A DNA stretch of 64,000 nt, taken from contig NZ_JAFFZO010000002.1 in the NCBI RefSeq assembly GCF_016924145.1, positions 124,001 to 188,000 of the forward strand, read 5' to 3'. Positions 31,352 through 39,732 of the stretch are shown here, piece after piece (the stretch's first letter is position 1; each line of letters starts with the position of its first letter). The notes beneath the pieces were generated by a model, which was not told the origin of the DNA, did no database searches, and saw nothing but the letters and a program-made list of their open reading frames with translations. The translations under genes and the position numbers were made by a program. Source of the stretch: Amphritea pacifica (GTDB lineage Bacteria; Pseudomonadota; Gammaproteobacteria; Pseudomonadales; Balneatricaceae).

Positions 31352-32041
31352 ATGCCGTTAAGGGAACTGTATAACCCCGGGTTACCCCAACTGGTGCTTT
31401 TCGATCTGGATGGCACTCTGCTTGACAGCGTGCCCGATCTGGCGCTGGCAATTGATCGTATGCTGGCTGCTCTTGATCTGTCGATAGCGGGCCAGTCTCG
31501 GGTGCGTCACTGGGTGGGGAATGGTGCTCAGGCGCTGGTTAAACGCGCGCTGGCTTACAGTACAGGAGTTGAAGAGGATGCAGCAGGCTCCGATCTGTTT
31601 GACCAGGCCTTTGCGCTTTTTCTGCATCATTATGGTCTCTGTTGTGCGGAGCAAAGTAAGCTCTATCCGGGGGTTGAAGCGTTGCTAACCTTTCTCGGGG
31701 ATAACCAGGTTTCAATGGGGCTGGTGACGAATAAACCGATAGGCTTTACGGAGCACTTGCTGGACGAGTATGACCTGCGTCGTTTTTTTTCCATTGTTCT
31801 GGGGGGCGATAGTCTGGCGGAGAAAAAGCCTCACCCCATGCCGCTGCTCTGTGCTATGGACAGGTTAGGGGTTGCGTCGGTGCAAACCCTGATGGTGGGG
31901 GATTCCCGCAGTGATATCAGAGCGGCGCAGCAGGCCGGCTGTAAAGTTGCCGCAGTGACTTATGGCTATAATCATGGTGAGCCGGTTTCTGCTTACCAGC
32001 CCGATATTATTATTGATAATCTGGCAGAGCTCATCGGCTAA
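31352..32041 (+). CDS. gph: Phosphoglycolate phosphatase
   Basis: A 229-residue HAD hydrolase that dephosphorylates 2-phosphoglycolate. Motif I is FDLDGTLLDSVPDL, motif II is VTNKP, and motifs III/IV are AEKKPHPMP and MVGDSRSDIRAAQQAG. The helical cap lies between motifs I and II. It is paired with rpe. In Pseudomonas trpE comes directly next, whereas here nhaR and nhaA intervene. Confidence 0.93.
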   Translation: MPLRELYNPGLPQLVLFDLDGTLLDSVPDLALAIDRMLAALDLSIAGQSRVRHWVGNGAQALVKRALAYSTGVEEDAAGSDLFDQAFALFLHHYGLCCAEQSKLYPGVEALLTFLGDNQVSMGLVTNKPIGFTEHLLDEYDLRRFFSIVLGGDSLAEKKPHPMPLLCAMDRLGVASVQTLMVGDSRSDIRAAQQAGCKVAAVTYGYNHGEPVSAYQPDIIIDNLAELIG

Positions 32042-32082
32042 GCTCACCAGCTAAACTAGTCAGATATGTATGACCCGCACGC

Positions 32083-33006
32083 TTACGCTGGTGGCTCTAG
32101 CTCGTCAAATAGCGCCATCCTGGCGGCATTACAAACCGCCAGCACGCCGGGGTGACTCACCCGGCGTTCCAGTGAAATGGCGTAAAAACGTTCACGGATA
32201 TCATCCATCCGCCCAATAACCTCGACCCCATACTGTCGGGTCATCTGTTGTTCAATGACGGTGGGGGCACAAAAGATGCCGGCGCCGGACAGTCCAAAGG
32301 CTTCGATCAGGGCGGTATCGGCGCACTCAACCCGAATATCCGGTCGTATTTTATAACGTTCAAACCAGCGCTTCAGCCCCATTCCCCGCTCGGTATCGGC
32401 GGATGGCATCAGCATCGGTGCGCCTTCAAGAGAGGCTGGAAAGTTGGCCCGGTAAGTTGCTGCGACATTCCGGGTGGCAAAAAAGCTCAGGCCGCATTCG
32501 CCCAGAAGGTGATTGTATCCACGGATATGGAAACTGGCATCCAGTGGCCGGTCAGCCAGCACCAGATCCAGTTTCTGGGTTGCCAGGTCGGCCAGCAGAC
32601 TGGGCAGTGGTCCCTCTTCGCAGATCAGTCGGCTGGCATCATTCAGGTTGAGTGCGGGTTCCAGCAGATGATAGGTGATCAGTTTCGGCAGTACATCGGC
32701 AATACCGATATTGAAGCGTTGCTGTTTAAGGCTGACGGGGTTGTGAATACTTTGTTTCAGTTCATCGCCCAGCAAAAAAATATCTTCAGCATAGTTAAGT
32801 GCATGTTGGCCCGCTTTGGTGAGTTTGAGGTTTCTGCCTTGCTTTCTGAACAGGCGGGCCCCCAGTTCATGTTCAAGCAGTTTCAGTTGACCACTGATGG
32901 TTTGTGGCGTCAGGTGCAGCTTCTCGCTGGCTCTGTTGATACTGCCCTCCTGAGCAACTACCAGGAAATAACGCAGGTGTTTGAAATTCATAGAAATGTC
33001 AGCCAT
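32083..33006 (-). CDS. nhaR: LysR-family regulator NhaR
   Basis: A 307-residue LysR protein. The N-terminal helix-turn-helix reads FLVVAQEGSINRASEKLHLTPQTISGQLKLLE, very like E. coli NhaR, which activates nhaA in response to sodium. The rest is the periplasmic-binding-like effector domain. It is divergent from nhaA, the classical layout for an activator and its target. The start could be ATG at 33006 or 32991 (MNFKHLRYF); neither has a clear ribosome binding site. Confidence 0.88.
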   Translation of the reverse strand: MADISMNFKHLRYFLVVAQEGSINRASEKLHLTPQTISGQLKLLEHELGARLFRKQGRNLKLTKAGQHALNYAEDIFLLGDELKQSIHNPVSLKQQRFNIGIADVLPKLITYHLLEPALNLNDASRLICEEGPLPSLLADLATQKLDLVLADRPLDASFHIRGYNHLLGECGLSFFATRNVAATYRANFPASLEGAPMLMPSADTERGMGLKRWFERYKIRPDIRVECADTALIEAFGLSGAGIFCAPTVIEQQMTRQYGVEVIGRMDDIRERFYAISLERRVSHPGVLAVCNAARMALFDELEPPA

Positions 33007-33097
33007 TTGTTATTATGGTTCGAATAAATCTTACTATTTTCTTGGTAAATTCGAATTTTATTTGTCACTTTGCTGACTATACTGTGACTTATCGGAT

Positions 33098-33250
33098 TTG
33101 TCATGGTCCCTCAGGTTCTCCCCTACAGGATGATGACAACCGAGTTGTTGATAGGTTGTTATGTAAGTAAGTTGTAAGACTCTCCTCCAGTCTTAAGCAA
33201 ATGGACTCTCATCCAAACATTCACCCGGCGCCCAAGGCCGGGTTTTTTTT
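33098..33250 (+). promoter_or_regulatory. Structured nhaA leader ending in a terminator, candidate riboswitch or attenuator
   Basis: The leader can fold into a 7-bp stem (TTGTCAT 33098-33104 / ATGACAA 33133-33139), a perfect hairpin TAAGACT-ctcctcc-AGTCTTA (33175-33195), and an intrinsic terminator (33224-33250). A TATACT -10-like hexamer lies at 33078-33083. The terminator ends 12-15 bp before the nhaA start, which makes sense only if readthrough is regulated. Sodium and lithium riboswitch families are known upstream of nhaA genes, but I could not match a consensus by eye. Confidence 0.55.
33224..33250 (+). terminator. Intrinsic terminator immediately before nhaA
   Basis: CCCGGC-gcccaag-GCCGGG followed by eight Ts. 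It sits between the nhaA promoter region and its start codon, so it must be bypassed for expression and is probably the expression platform of the leader. Confidence 0.85.
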
Positions 33251-33264
33251 GTGTGGTGCTGTTG

Positions 33265-34485
33265 ATGAAGAAATTAATCAAAGAATTCTTTCAGTTTGAA
33301 GCGGCGACCGGCATCCTGCTGATTATAGCGATGGTTCTGGCGATGATCCTTGCCAACTCCCCCTGGTCGACTGAATATTATGAATTCTGGCGTATTAAAG
33401 GCGAGGTGCGGATTGGTTCGCTGGGGTTGGAAAAGTCCTTGCTCCATTGGGTTAACGATGGACTCATGGCGATGTTTTTTATGCTGGTGGGGCTCGAGCT
33501 GAAACGGGAAATTCAGGGAGGGCAGCTGTCAAGTTTATCTCAGGTCAGCTTACCGGGGATTGCGGCTGTTGGCGGTATGGCCGTTCCTGCTCTGGTTTTC
33601 TATCTGGTGAATATGCAGGGCAGTGCCATTGATATGCAGGGGTGGGCAATCCCTACTGCAACTGACATCGCTTTTGCTCTCGGTATTCTTTCCCTGTTGG
33701 GGCCGAGAGTGCCGGCATCGCTCAAACTCTTTCTGATGGCGCTGGCGATCATGGATGATCTTGGTGCTATCATTGTCATTGCACTGTTTTATACCGATAA
33801 TCTGGCAACTAATTCTCTATTGGTCTCAGCCGCCGCGATCAGTGTACTGGTGTTGATGAATCGCCTCGGTGTCGTTCGGGTGGCTGCTTACATAATTGTG
33901 GGTGTCGTGCTCTGGGTCAGCGTGCTGAAATCCGGTGTTCATGCGACACTGGCGGGTGTCGTGCTGGCACTAGCGATTCCTAATCGGGATACAGAAGAGG
34001 ACGAGTCGCCTCTGAAAAAGCTGGAACATGCCCTGCATCCCTGGGTCTCATTTGCAATAATCCCTCTGTTCGCGTTTGTAAACGCCGGGGTTGATCTGTC
34101 CGGAATCTCCTTTTCCCAACTCTTCAGTTCCGTACCGCTGGGAATATTGCTTGGCCTGTTTATTGGTAAGCAGTTGGGTGTGTTTCTGTTCTCCTGGTGC
34201 TGGATTAAGCTGGGCATGGCTGAAAAACCAAAGGATGCTAATTGGCTGATGCTCTATGGTGTTTCTGTGTTGACAGGGATAGGGTTTACTATGAGCCTGT
34301 TTATCGACTCGCTGGCCTATGAAGGGGGAGAGGATCTCTATGGCGCGGCTGACCGTCTGGCGATTCTTGCCGGTTCTGCAACCTCTGCGGTAGTGGGGTA
34401 TCTCATACTCAGGTTTGCACTACGCAATGTTAAAGAGGTTGGCCGCAGTGATGAGAGCAGCGACGAAAACAGGCCATCCGTTTAA
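33265..34485 (+). CDS. nhaA: Na+/H+ antiporter NhaA
   Basis: A 406-residue polytopic inner-membrane antiporter that expels sodium in exchange for protons. The ATG at 33265 gives MKKLIKEFFQFEAATGILL, matching NhaA proteins; in-frame GTG/TTG codons just upstream follow the terminator directly and leave no room for a ribosome binding site. The ion-binding pair of adjacent Asp residues is in LAIMDDLGAIIVIALFYT, and PTATDIAFALGIL and GIGFTMSLFI are the other signature segments. Divergent nhaR probably activates it. Presence fits a marine habitat. Confidence 0.96.
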   Translation: MKKLIKEFFQFEAATGILLIIAMVLAMILANSPWSTEYYEFWRIKGEVRIGSLGLEKSLLHWVNDGLMAMFFMLVGLELKREIQGGQLSSLSQVSLPGIAAVGGMAVPALVFYLVNMQGSAIDMQGWAIPTATDIAFALGILSLLGPRVPASLKLFLMALAIMDDLGAIIVIALFYTDNLATNSLLVSAAAISVLVLMNRLGVVRVAAYIIVGVVLWVSVLKSGVHATLAGVVLALAIPNRDTEEDESPLKKLEHALHPWVSFAIIPLFAFVNAGVDLSGISFSQLFSSVPLGILLGLFIGKQLGVFLFSWCWIKLGMAEKPKDANWLMLYGVSVLTGIGFTMSLFIDSLAYEGGEDLYGAADRLAILAGSATSAVVGYLILRFALRNVKEVGRSDESSDENRPSV

Positions 34486-34648
34486 AAAAAACGGTGGAAG
34501 CTTTATTGACCCGGTTGATTCAGAGTGTGGGCTGCTATAAGGTTGGATCTCTGAATTAACGATTGTCTGGAATCACTGTGTCAGATTTGGTATCCCCAAT
34601 TGAAATAAACCTATGCCCTCTCTATGTTGGTGAGCGCTGGCGATGGCG

Positions 34649-34713
34649 TAACTGAGCCCCGCTTTTCAGTTATAGCGTCCGGGCCTGGTTAACACTTTTT
34701 ACAGGCTACCCGG
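34649..34713 (+). promoter_or_regulatory. Two hairpins in the trpE leader
   Basis: Within the 283-bp gap before trpE are a 7-bp hairpin TAACTGA-N10-TCAGTTA (34649-34672) and an imperfect longer one, CCGGGCCTG ... CAGGctaCCCGG (34679-34713). Neither is followed by a T-run, and no leader peptide with Trp codons is visible, so classical attenuation is not supported. The remainder of 34486-34768 shows no gene. Confidence 0.4.
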
Positions 34714-34768
34714 AATAGATTTCAAAACTCTGTTAACAGATAATGCAGAGTAGTTATGAGAGCAGACC

Positions 34769-36253
34769 ATGACACCAGAACAATTTGCTGAGCTAGCAGC
34801 TCAGAATTTCAATCGCATCCCGGTGATTCGCGAAGTCTTAGCGGACCTTGATACCCCTTTGTCCACCTATATGAAGCTGGCAAATCAGCCTTACAGCTAC
34901 CTGTTAGAGTCGGTTGAAGGCGGGGAAAAGTGGGGACGATATTCAATTATTGGTCTGCCTTGCCGGACGGTGCTGAAAGTATCTGGACATAGTGTTCAGA
35001 TCGAGACTGACGGTGAGATTGTCGAACAGGCAGAGGTTGCTGACCCCCTTGAATTTGTCGAACAGTTTCAGGCCCGCTACCGGGCGGCTGAACTGCCGGG
35101 TCTGCCGCGGTTTAATGGTGGTCTGGTCGGTTATTTTGGTTATGACTGTGTTCGTTATGTGGAAAAAAGACTGGCGGACACTACTCCGGAAGACGTCATC
35201 GGGACGCCGGACATTTTACTGATGGTTTCAGATGAGGTGGTCGTCTTTGATAACCTCAGTGGGAAGTTGATACTGATCAGCCATGCGGATCCTGATGAAG
35301 AGGATGCGTTAGCTCAGGCACAGCTGCGTTTGGATGAACTGGTGACCCGGTTGCGCTTTTCTGTGCCGCATCAGGACACTCAGGTGACTGAGCGTCGGGA
35401 GGTCTGCGAGTCAGAGTTTAAATCCAGTTTTGGGGAGCAACAGTATAAGGACTCCGTCGATCGTATTAAGGAGTATATCCTCTCCGGTGATGTGATGCAG
35501 ACGGTGATCTCTCAGAGAATGACCATCCCCTTTAGCAGTAGTCCTCTGGATCTGTACCGGGCGCTACGCTGTCTCAATCCTTCACCCTACATGTATGTTT
35601 TACATCTGGATGATCATCATGTTGTTGGCTCATCTCCGGAGATTCTGGCACGGGTGGAAGATAACGTTGTCACCGTTCGCCCTATTGCCGGAACCCGTCC
35701 CCGGGGTGAAACCGAGGCTGAGGACCGGGCGCTGGAGAAAGATCTGCTGGCCGATCCAAAAGAGCTTGCAGAACACCTGATGCTGATCGATCTGGGCCGC
35801 AACGATGTGGGTCGGGTTGCAGAAGTTGGCAAAGTAGAACTGACGGCGCAGATGGTGGTTGAACGCTATTCCCACGTGATGCATATCGTTTCAAATGTCA
35901 TTGGCCAGCTGAAACCTGAGGTGTCGGTGATGGATGTTCTGCGTGCAACGCTGCCAGCGGGAACCCTCAGCGGTGCCCCTAAAGTACGGGCGATGGAGAT
36001 TATTGACGAACTCGAGCCGGTGAAGCGGGGTGTCTATGGTGGTGCGGTGGGCTATCTGTCCTGGAATGGCAATATGGATACCGCGATCGCGATCCGTACC
36101 GCTGTCATTAAAGATGGCCAGCTGCATATACAGGCGGGTGCAGGCATTGTGGCGGATTCGGTGCCCAGCTCAGAGTGGGATGAAACTATGAATAAAGGAC
36201 GCGCAATTTTTCGCGCTGTGGCGATGGTTGAGCAGGGACTGGATAATCTCTGA
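34769..36253 (+). CDS. trpE: Anthranilate synthase component I
   Basis: A 494-residue chorismate-utilising enzyme that makes anthranilate with glutamine-derived ammonia from TrpG. The N-terminal [18 protein letters not shown] region carries the tryptophan feedback site, and the C-terminal catalytic core has [21 protein letters not shown] and [19 protein letters not shown]. No trpG follows, as in Pseudomonas where trpE is separate from trpGDC. It is monocistronic here, bounded downstream by a strong terminator. Confidence 0.96.
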   Translation: MTPEQFAELAAQNFNRIPVIREVLADLDTPLSTYMKLANQPYSYLLESVEGGEKWGRYSIIGLPCRTVLKVSGHSVQIETDGEIVEQAEVADPLEFVEQFQARYRAAELPGLPRFNGGLVGYFGYDCVRYVEKRLADTTPEDVIGTPDILLMVSDEVVVFDNLSGKLILISHADPDEEDALAQAQLRLDELVTRLRFSVPHQDTQVTERREVCESEFKSSFGEQQYKDSVDRIKEYILSGDVMQTVISQRMTIPFSSSPLDLYRALRCLNPSPYMYVLHLDDHHVVGSSPEILARVEDNVVTVRPIAGTRPRGETEAEDRALEKDLLADPKELAEHLMLIDLGRNDVGRVAEVGKVELTAQMVVERYSHVMHIVSNVIGQLKPEVSVMDVLRATLPAGTLSGAPKVRAMEIIDELEPVKRGVYGGAVGYLSWNGNMDTAIAIRTAVIKDGQLHIQAGAGIVADSVPSSEWDETMNKGRAIFRAVAMVEQGLDNL

Positions 36254-36277
36254 GCGGTGCCGGGTGCTCTGAAAAAG

Positions 36278-36300
36278 CCTCCCCAGTGGAGGTTTTTTTT
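36278..36300 (+). terminator. Intrinsic terminator of trpE
   Basis: CCTCC-ccagt-GGAGG followed by eight Ts, starting 24 bp after the trpE stop. It separates the housekeeping region from the T6SS/two-partner secretion locus. Confidence 0.87.
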
Positions 36301-36450
36301 ATCCCTTTTCATTATAGCGGAATATGTTTTTTTGATGCTGTTCACTGATCTGGAGCGGTTGACCTTCACCCAGGTTTGTGGCCAAATGTGCACTCTCGCG
36401 GGAACAGGGAACGTTTTCAATTAGGGTTTATTAACTATGGATGGTTTGCG

Positions 36451-37773
36451 GTGAAGATTAAAGTGACTCTGATTGCATTCAGGGGAATTGCTCCCGCAAG
36501 AAAAGTCGAGAAGATTTTTTCCGGCGAGGAGTTCACCATCGGCAGGGCGGATGATAATGAAATCGTCCTGGAAGACCCTGATCGATACTGCTCGCGTTAT
36601 CATGCCCGTTGCTACCAGATATCAGGTAGCTATTATCTCGAAGATACCAGTTCTCCCGGCACCCAGCTTAATTCAGGCCAGTTTATTACCCGTGGTCAGC
36701 GGCATAAATTTCAGGATGGCGATCGCCTGATTATTGGTGAAAATCAGTTGCTGGTGACAGTTGAAGAGGATGAGCCTGAACACCCGCAGCAGGCGAGTAT
36801 TGACTCCTTTTCTATCGATGATTTTTTTTCTGAAACTGAAGCCGATGTCGTTGAATCAAATGCGGCTTCGCGGGTAGTACCCCTGCCCAATATCCCCTTG
36901 GGAAATACCGCAGATTATTACCGCGCGCAAAAACATCAATATGAGGCAGATGCAGCCGACCAGCATCCTTTTGATTTCTCAGATCTTTCCCCGCATGGTG
37001 CAGATTCATCTGAAATGACACCTTCCCCCGTCAGTGAACTGTCAGCGGTAGTCGATGATGTTTCTGAAGCGTCTGACCCGTTGCAATCGCCCGGTTCCGG
37101 TTCCGGTAGTCTGACAAAACAGCCGCAGAACACCTTGTTAACCGGGAGGGAAGAGAGTGTTGCGACAGCTGAACATGATCAAACTGCTGAGTTACATATC
37201 GATAGTCGTGCTATGCGCGCTTTTCTGGACGGGCTTGGTTTAAAGCCTGAAGATCTGATTGGCAGGAATAAAGTTGAGATTATGCATTCGGCAGGGGAGA
37301 TGCTGAACCTTCTGACCAAGGGAACCATGGAGATTCTGCAGACCCGCAATGAGATCAAACGGGAATTTGGTATGGATGTCACCCGCATCGGTGCAGTCCG
37401 TAATAACCCGTTAAAATTTTGTCAGCGTGTCGAAGAAGCGATGTTGATTATGTTAACCCACTCAGAAGGTTATCTTGGTCCGCAGGAGTCGGTTTCGGAA
37501 GGGGTCGTAGATGTAAAAGCACACCAGGTTGCGGTTATGTCTGGGATGCAAGCGGCGTTGACGGCTCTGTTGAAACGCTTTGAACCAACAGCATTAGAGT
37601 CGCAGTTAAATGTCCGCTTTACCCTGTCAAAAAAGAGTCGTTACTGGGATATGTACACAACGGCATATCAGCAGTTACAGCTAGAAGCTCAGGATAATTT
37701 TCATGGTCTTTTTGGTGAAGAGTTCTCCCGGGTGTATGAAGAACAGGTGCGGCAGATTAATAAAGTTTTGTAG
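36451..37773 (+). CDS. tagH: Type VI secretion-associated FHA-domain protein TagH
   Basis: I prefer the GTG at 36451 (MKIKVTLIAFRGIAPARK), because the in-frame sequence from TTG 36376 does not look like protein of this family. The 440-residue product has an N-terminal FHA domain with G31-R32, S48, H51 and N74, the phosphothreonine-binding set. An acidic Ser/Pro-rich linker (about 110-240) follows, then a C-terminal TagH domain (about 255-440, with MRAFLDGLGL and NPLKFCQRVEEAMLIML). FHA proteins receive a threonine-kinase signal that licenses T6SS assembly. No kinase or phosphatase gene is in the window. It is separated from the tss genes by 16 kb of two-partner secretion and SapC genes. Confidence 0.85.
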   Translation: MKIKVTLIAFRGIAPARKVEKIFSGEEFTIGRADDNEIVLEDPDRYCSRYHARCYQISGSYYLEDTSSPGTQLNSGQFITRGQRHKFQDGDRLIIGENQLLVTVEEDEPEHPQQASIDSFSIDDFFSETEADVVESNAASRVVPLPNIPLGNTADYYRAQKHQYEADAADQHPFDFSDLSPHGADSSEMTPSPVSELSAVVDDVSEASDPLQSPGSGSGSLTKQPQNTLLTGREESVATAEHDQTAELHIDSRAMRAFLDGLGLKPEDLIGRNKVEIMHSAGEMLNLLTKGTMEILQTRNEIKREFGMDVTRIGAVRNNPLKFCQRVEEAMLIMLTHSEGYLGPQESVSEGVVDVKAHQVAVMSGMQAALTALLKRFEPTALESQLNVRFTLSKKSRYWDMYTTAYQQLQLEAQDNFHGLFGEEFSRVYEEQVRQINKVL

Positions 37774-37850
37774 GTGATGCACTGGAGTGACGGTGTTATC
37801 ACTAACACAAGAAGATGGAACGATTACGTTTACAGGGATGAGTAGAAATA

Positions 37851-39641
37851 ATGAATAACACCGGTTGGTTGAATACTCCAAAACAGATGCTCGTGGCAGG
37901 AGGGCTCAGTAGCCTGCTGGCTTTTTCTGCATCCGCCGCAGATCTGACCGATGCTTTGTCAACGGGCGGTGCGGCTCCCCGGCTTTATGATCAGTTGAAA
38001 CCCGCGCCAAAAGCGCTCGATCTGACTATTCCTCCCCGCAAAGAGCGCCCTGTTGATCTGGATGCCGGGCCTCAGTTTGATGTCGATGTGCTGAATTTAT
38101 ACCAGTTGATTCCATCAAAGAATATTAAGAGGCTGGTGAGTGATGATGTGGTTGTTGAGATGCTGATGGCTGCCATGGTGGAGAACAATGCCCGCTTTAC
38201 ACTGGGACGTTTGCAGCAACTGGCGGATAAAATCACGAACTATTACCGCGCCAAAGGGTTGGTGCTGGCAACGGCCTATGTTCCCGCCCAGGATGTAGTG
38301 AATAATACGGTAGAGCTGCATCTGCTGATGGGGGAGCTTACAGATATAGAGGTTTCGGGCGATTCCTCTTATGACGCGGAAATGATAAGCCGCGTTTTTT
38401 CTGATCAGATTGGGAAACCGCTGAATAAGTCGGATATTGAGTCGTCATTATTGACCGTACTCGATTACCCGGGTCTTGATATCTCGGGGATTCTTGAGCC
38501 AGGTGATCAGGTAGGCTCTACCAAAATGCTGATCAACGTTAACAGTGAAGATCGGGTTTCCGGTGCCCTCTATCTGGATAATAAAGGTTCACAATACTCT
38601 GGTGAAGAGCGTCTGGGTCTGGACTTTTCCGTGAATAACCCTCTGGGGTTGGCTGATAAGCTGACGCTGAATTTTATTATACAGAATAAGCCTGAAGTTG
38701 ATGGCGACTTTTCAGTGGATAATGCGAAGTATAGTGGGGCAACATATGAGTTTAGTCCGGTGGACTCTGACTATATCGCTTCACTGCATTACCATCAGAG
38801 CGACTACGAAATAGGGCGTGACCTGGCTGCATTTGCGTTTGCGGGTAAATCAAAACAATGGAAAGCCGGGTTGAAAAAACAGCTGGGCCGTAGTCGGACC
38901 CGAAACAGTTATGTTAAGGGTGAGCTGGTTCATGATCGGGTAAAAAATACTCAGGCGTCGGTACAGAACAGTGCGGATAAGCTTACCGCTCTGGTAGCCT
39001 CTTATGGCTATGATTTCTCAGATAACATTTTTGGTGGTGGATTTACCCGGGGGGAGGTGTCAGTAGAGCACGGCTTTGCCGGCATTCTGGGGGCGATGGA
39101 TAATGATGATGAAAATGCCAGCCGTATCACATCTGAAGGACCTGCTCCTGCCGACTATAACCTGATCGAATTAAACCTATCCCGCTATCAGCGGCTGTCT
39201 GAGAATAATGCGCTTATTGTTAAGTTCAATGCGCAGTATTCGCCGGATTCATTATTCTCGGTTAAACAGTTTAGCATGGGTGGGTTTGACAGTGTCAGGG
39301 CTTATCCAAGCGGTGAGTATCTGGCTGACTCCGGCTTTTATACAGGTTTAGAGTTAATCAGTAACGCTCCCGGGTTTGCCAGCCGGCCTGCTTTTAATAA
39401 TCGAACCTGGGGAGAGGTTTTACAGCTGATGCTGTTTGCTGATTATGCTCATGGTTATAAGAATAATGCATTGCTGGGTGAAGAGTCTCAGATAGACCTG
39501 AGTGGCCTGGGGGTCGGTTTGCGCCTGATGCCTGCGGCATCATTTACAGCGACCTTGTCCGTTGCTACCCCGCTGGGGGGCAGGAAAGCTACGAATAATC
39601 GTGACCCTCAGGTTTATGGCGAACTGAACTATCTGTTCTGA
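37851..39641 (+). CDS. Two-partner secretion outer-membrane transporter TpsB (FhaC/ShlB family)
   Basis: A 596-residue Omp85-superfamily pore. It has a signal peptide (ending FSASA-AD), an N-terminal plug/linker, two POTRA domains at about residues 75-155 and 160-235, and a 16-strand barrel from about 250 to the terminal Phe. V482-R483-A484-Y485-P486 in GGFDSVRAYPSGE is the conserved VRGY-type tip of loop 6. It exports the giant TpsA encoded 91 bp downstream. It follows tagH by 77 bp on the same strand. Confidence 0.92.
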   Translation: MNNTGWLNTPKQMLVAGGLSSLLAFSASAADLTDALSTGGAAPRLYDQLKPAPKALDLTIPPRKERPVDLDAGPQFDVDVLNLYQLIPSKNIKRLVSDDVVVEMLMAAMVENNARFTLGRLQQLADKITNYYRAKGLVLATAYVPAQDVVNNTVELHLLMGELTDIEVSGDSSYDAEMISRVFSDQIGKPLNKSDIESSLLTVLDYPGLDISGILEPGDQVGSTKMLINVNSEDRVSGALYLDNKGSQYSGEERLGLDFSVNNPLGLADKLTLNFIIQNKPEVDGDFSVDNAKYSGATYEFSPVDSDYIASLHYHQSDYEIGRDLAAFAFAGKSKQWKAGLKKQLGRSRTRNSYVKGELVHDRVKNTQASVQNSADKLTALVASYGYDFSDNIFGGGFTRGEVSVEHGFAGILGAMDNDDENASRITSEGPAPADYNLIELNLSRYQRLSENNALIVKFNAQYSPDSLFSVKQFSMGGFDSVRAYPSGEYLADSGFYTGLELISNAPGFASRPAFNNRTWGEVLQLMLFADYAHGYKNNALLGEESQIDLSGLGVGLRLMPAASFTATLSVATPLGGRKATNNRDPQVYGELNYLF

Positions 39642-39732
39642 TGCTGACTGAATGCGAAAAAGATCTGCAATATAAATTACTAAGCTTGGCAGTGTTGTCA
39701 ATCTGGTTAAAACGTTAAAAGGGATATGCTCC

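Noticed and set aside
33160-33170. ATG-TAA start-stop in the nhaA leader as a regulatory minimal ORF
   Set aside because: There is no ribosome binding site in front, and the occurrence is well within chance for an AT-rich leader.
34560-34768. trp leader peptide and attenuator before trpE
   Set aside because: No short ORF with Trp codons and no terminator hairpin with a U-tract are present.
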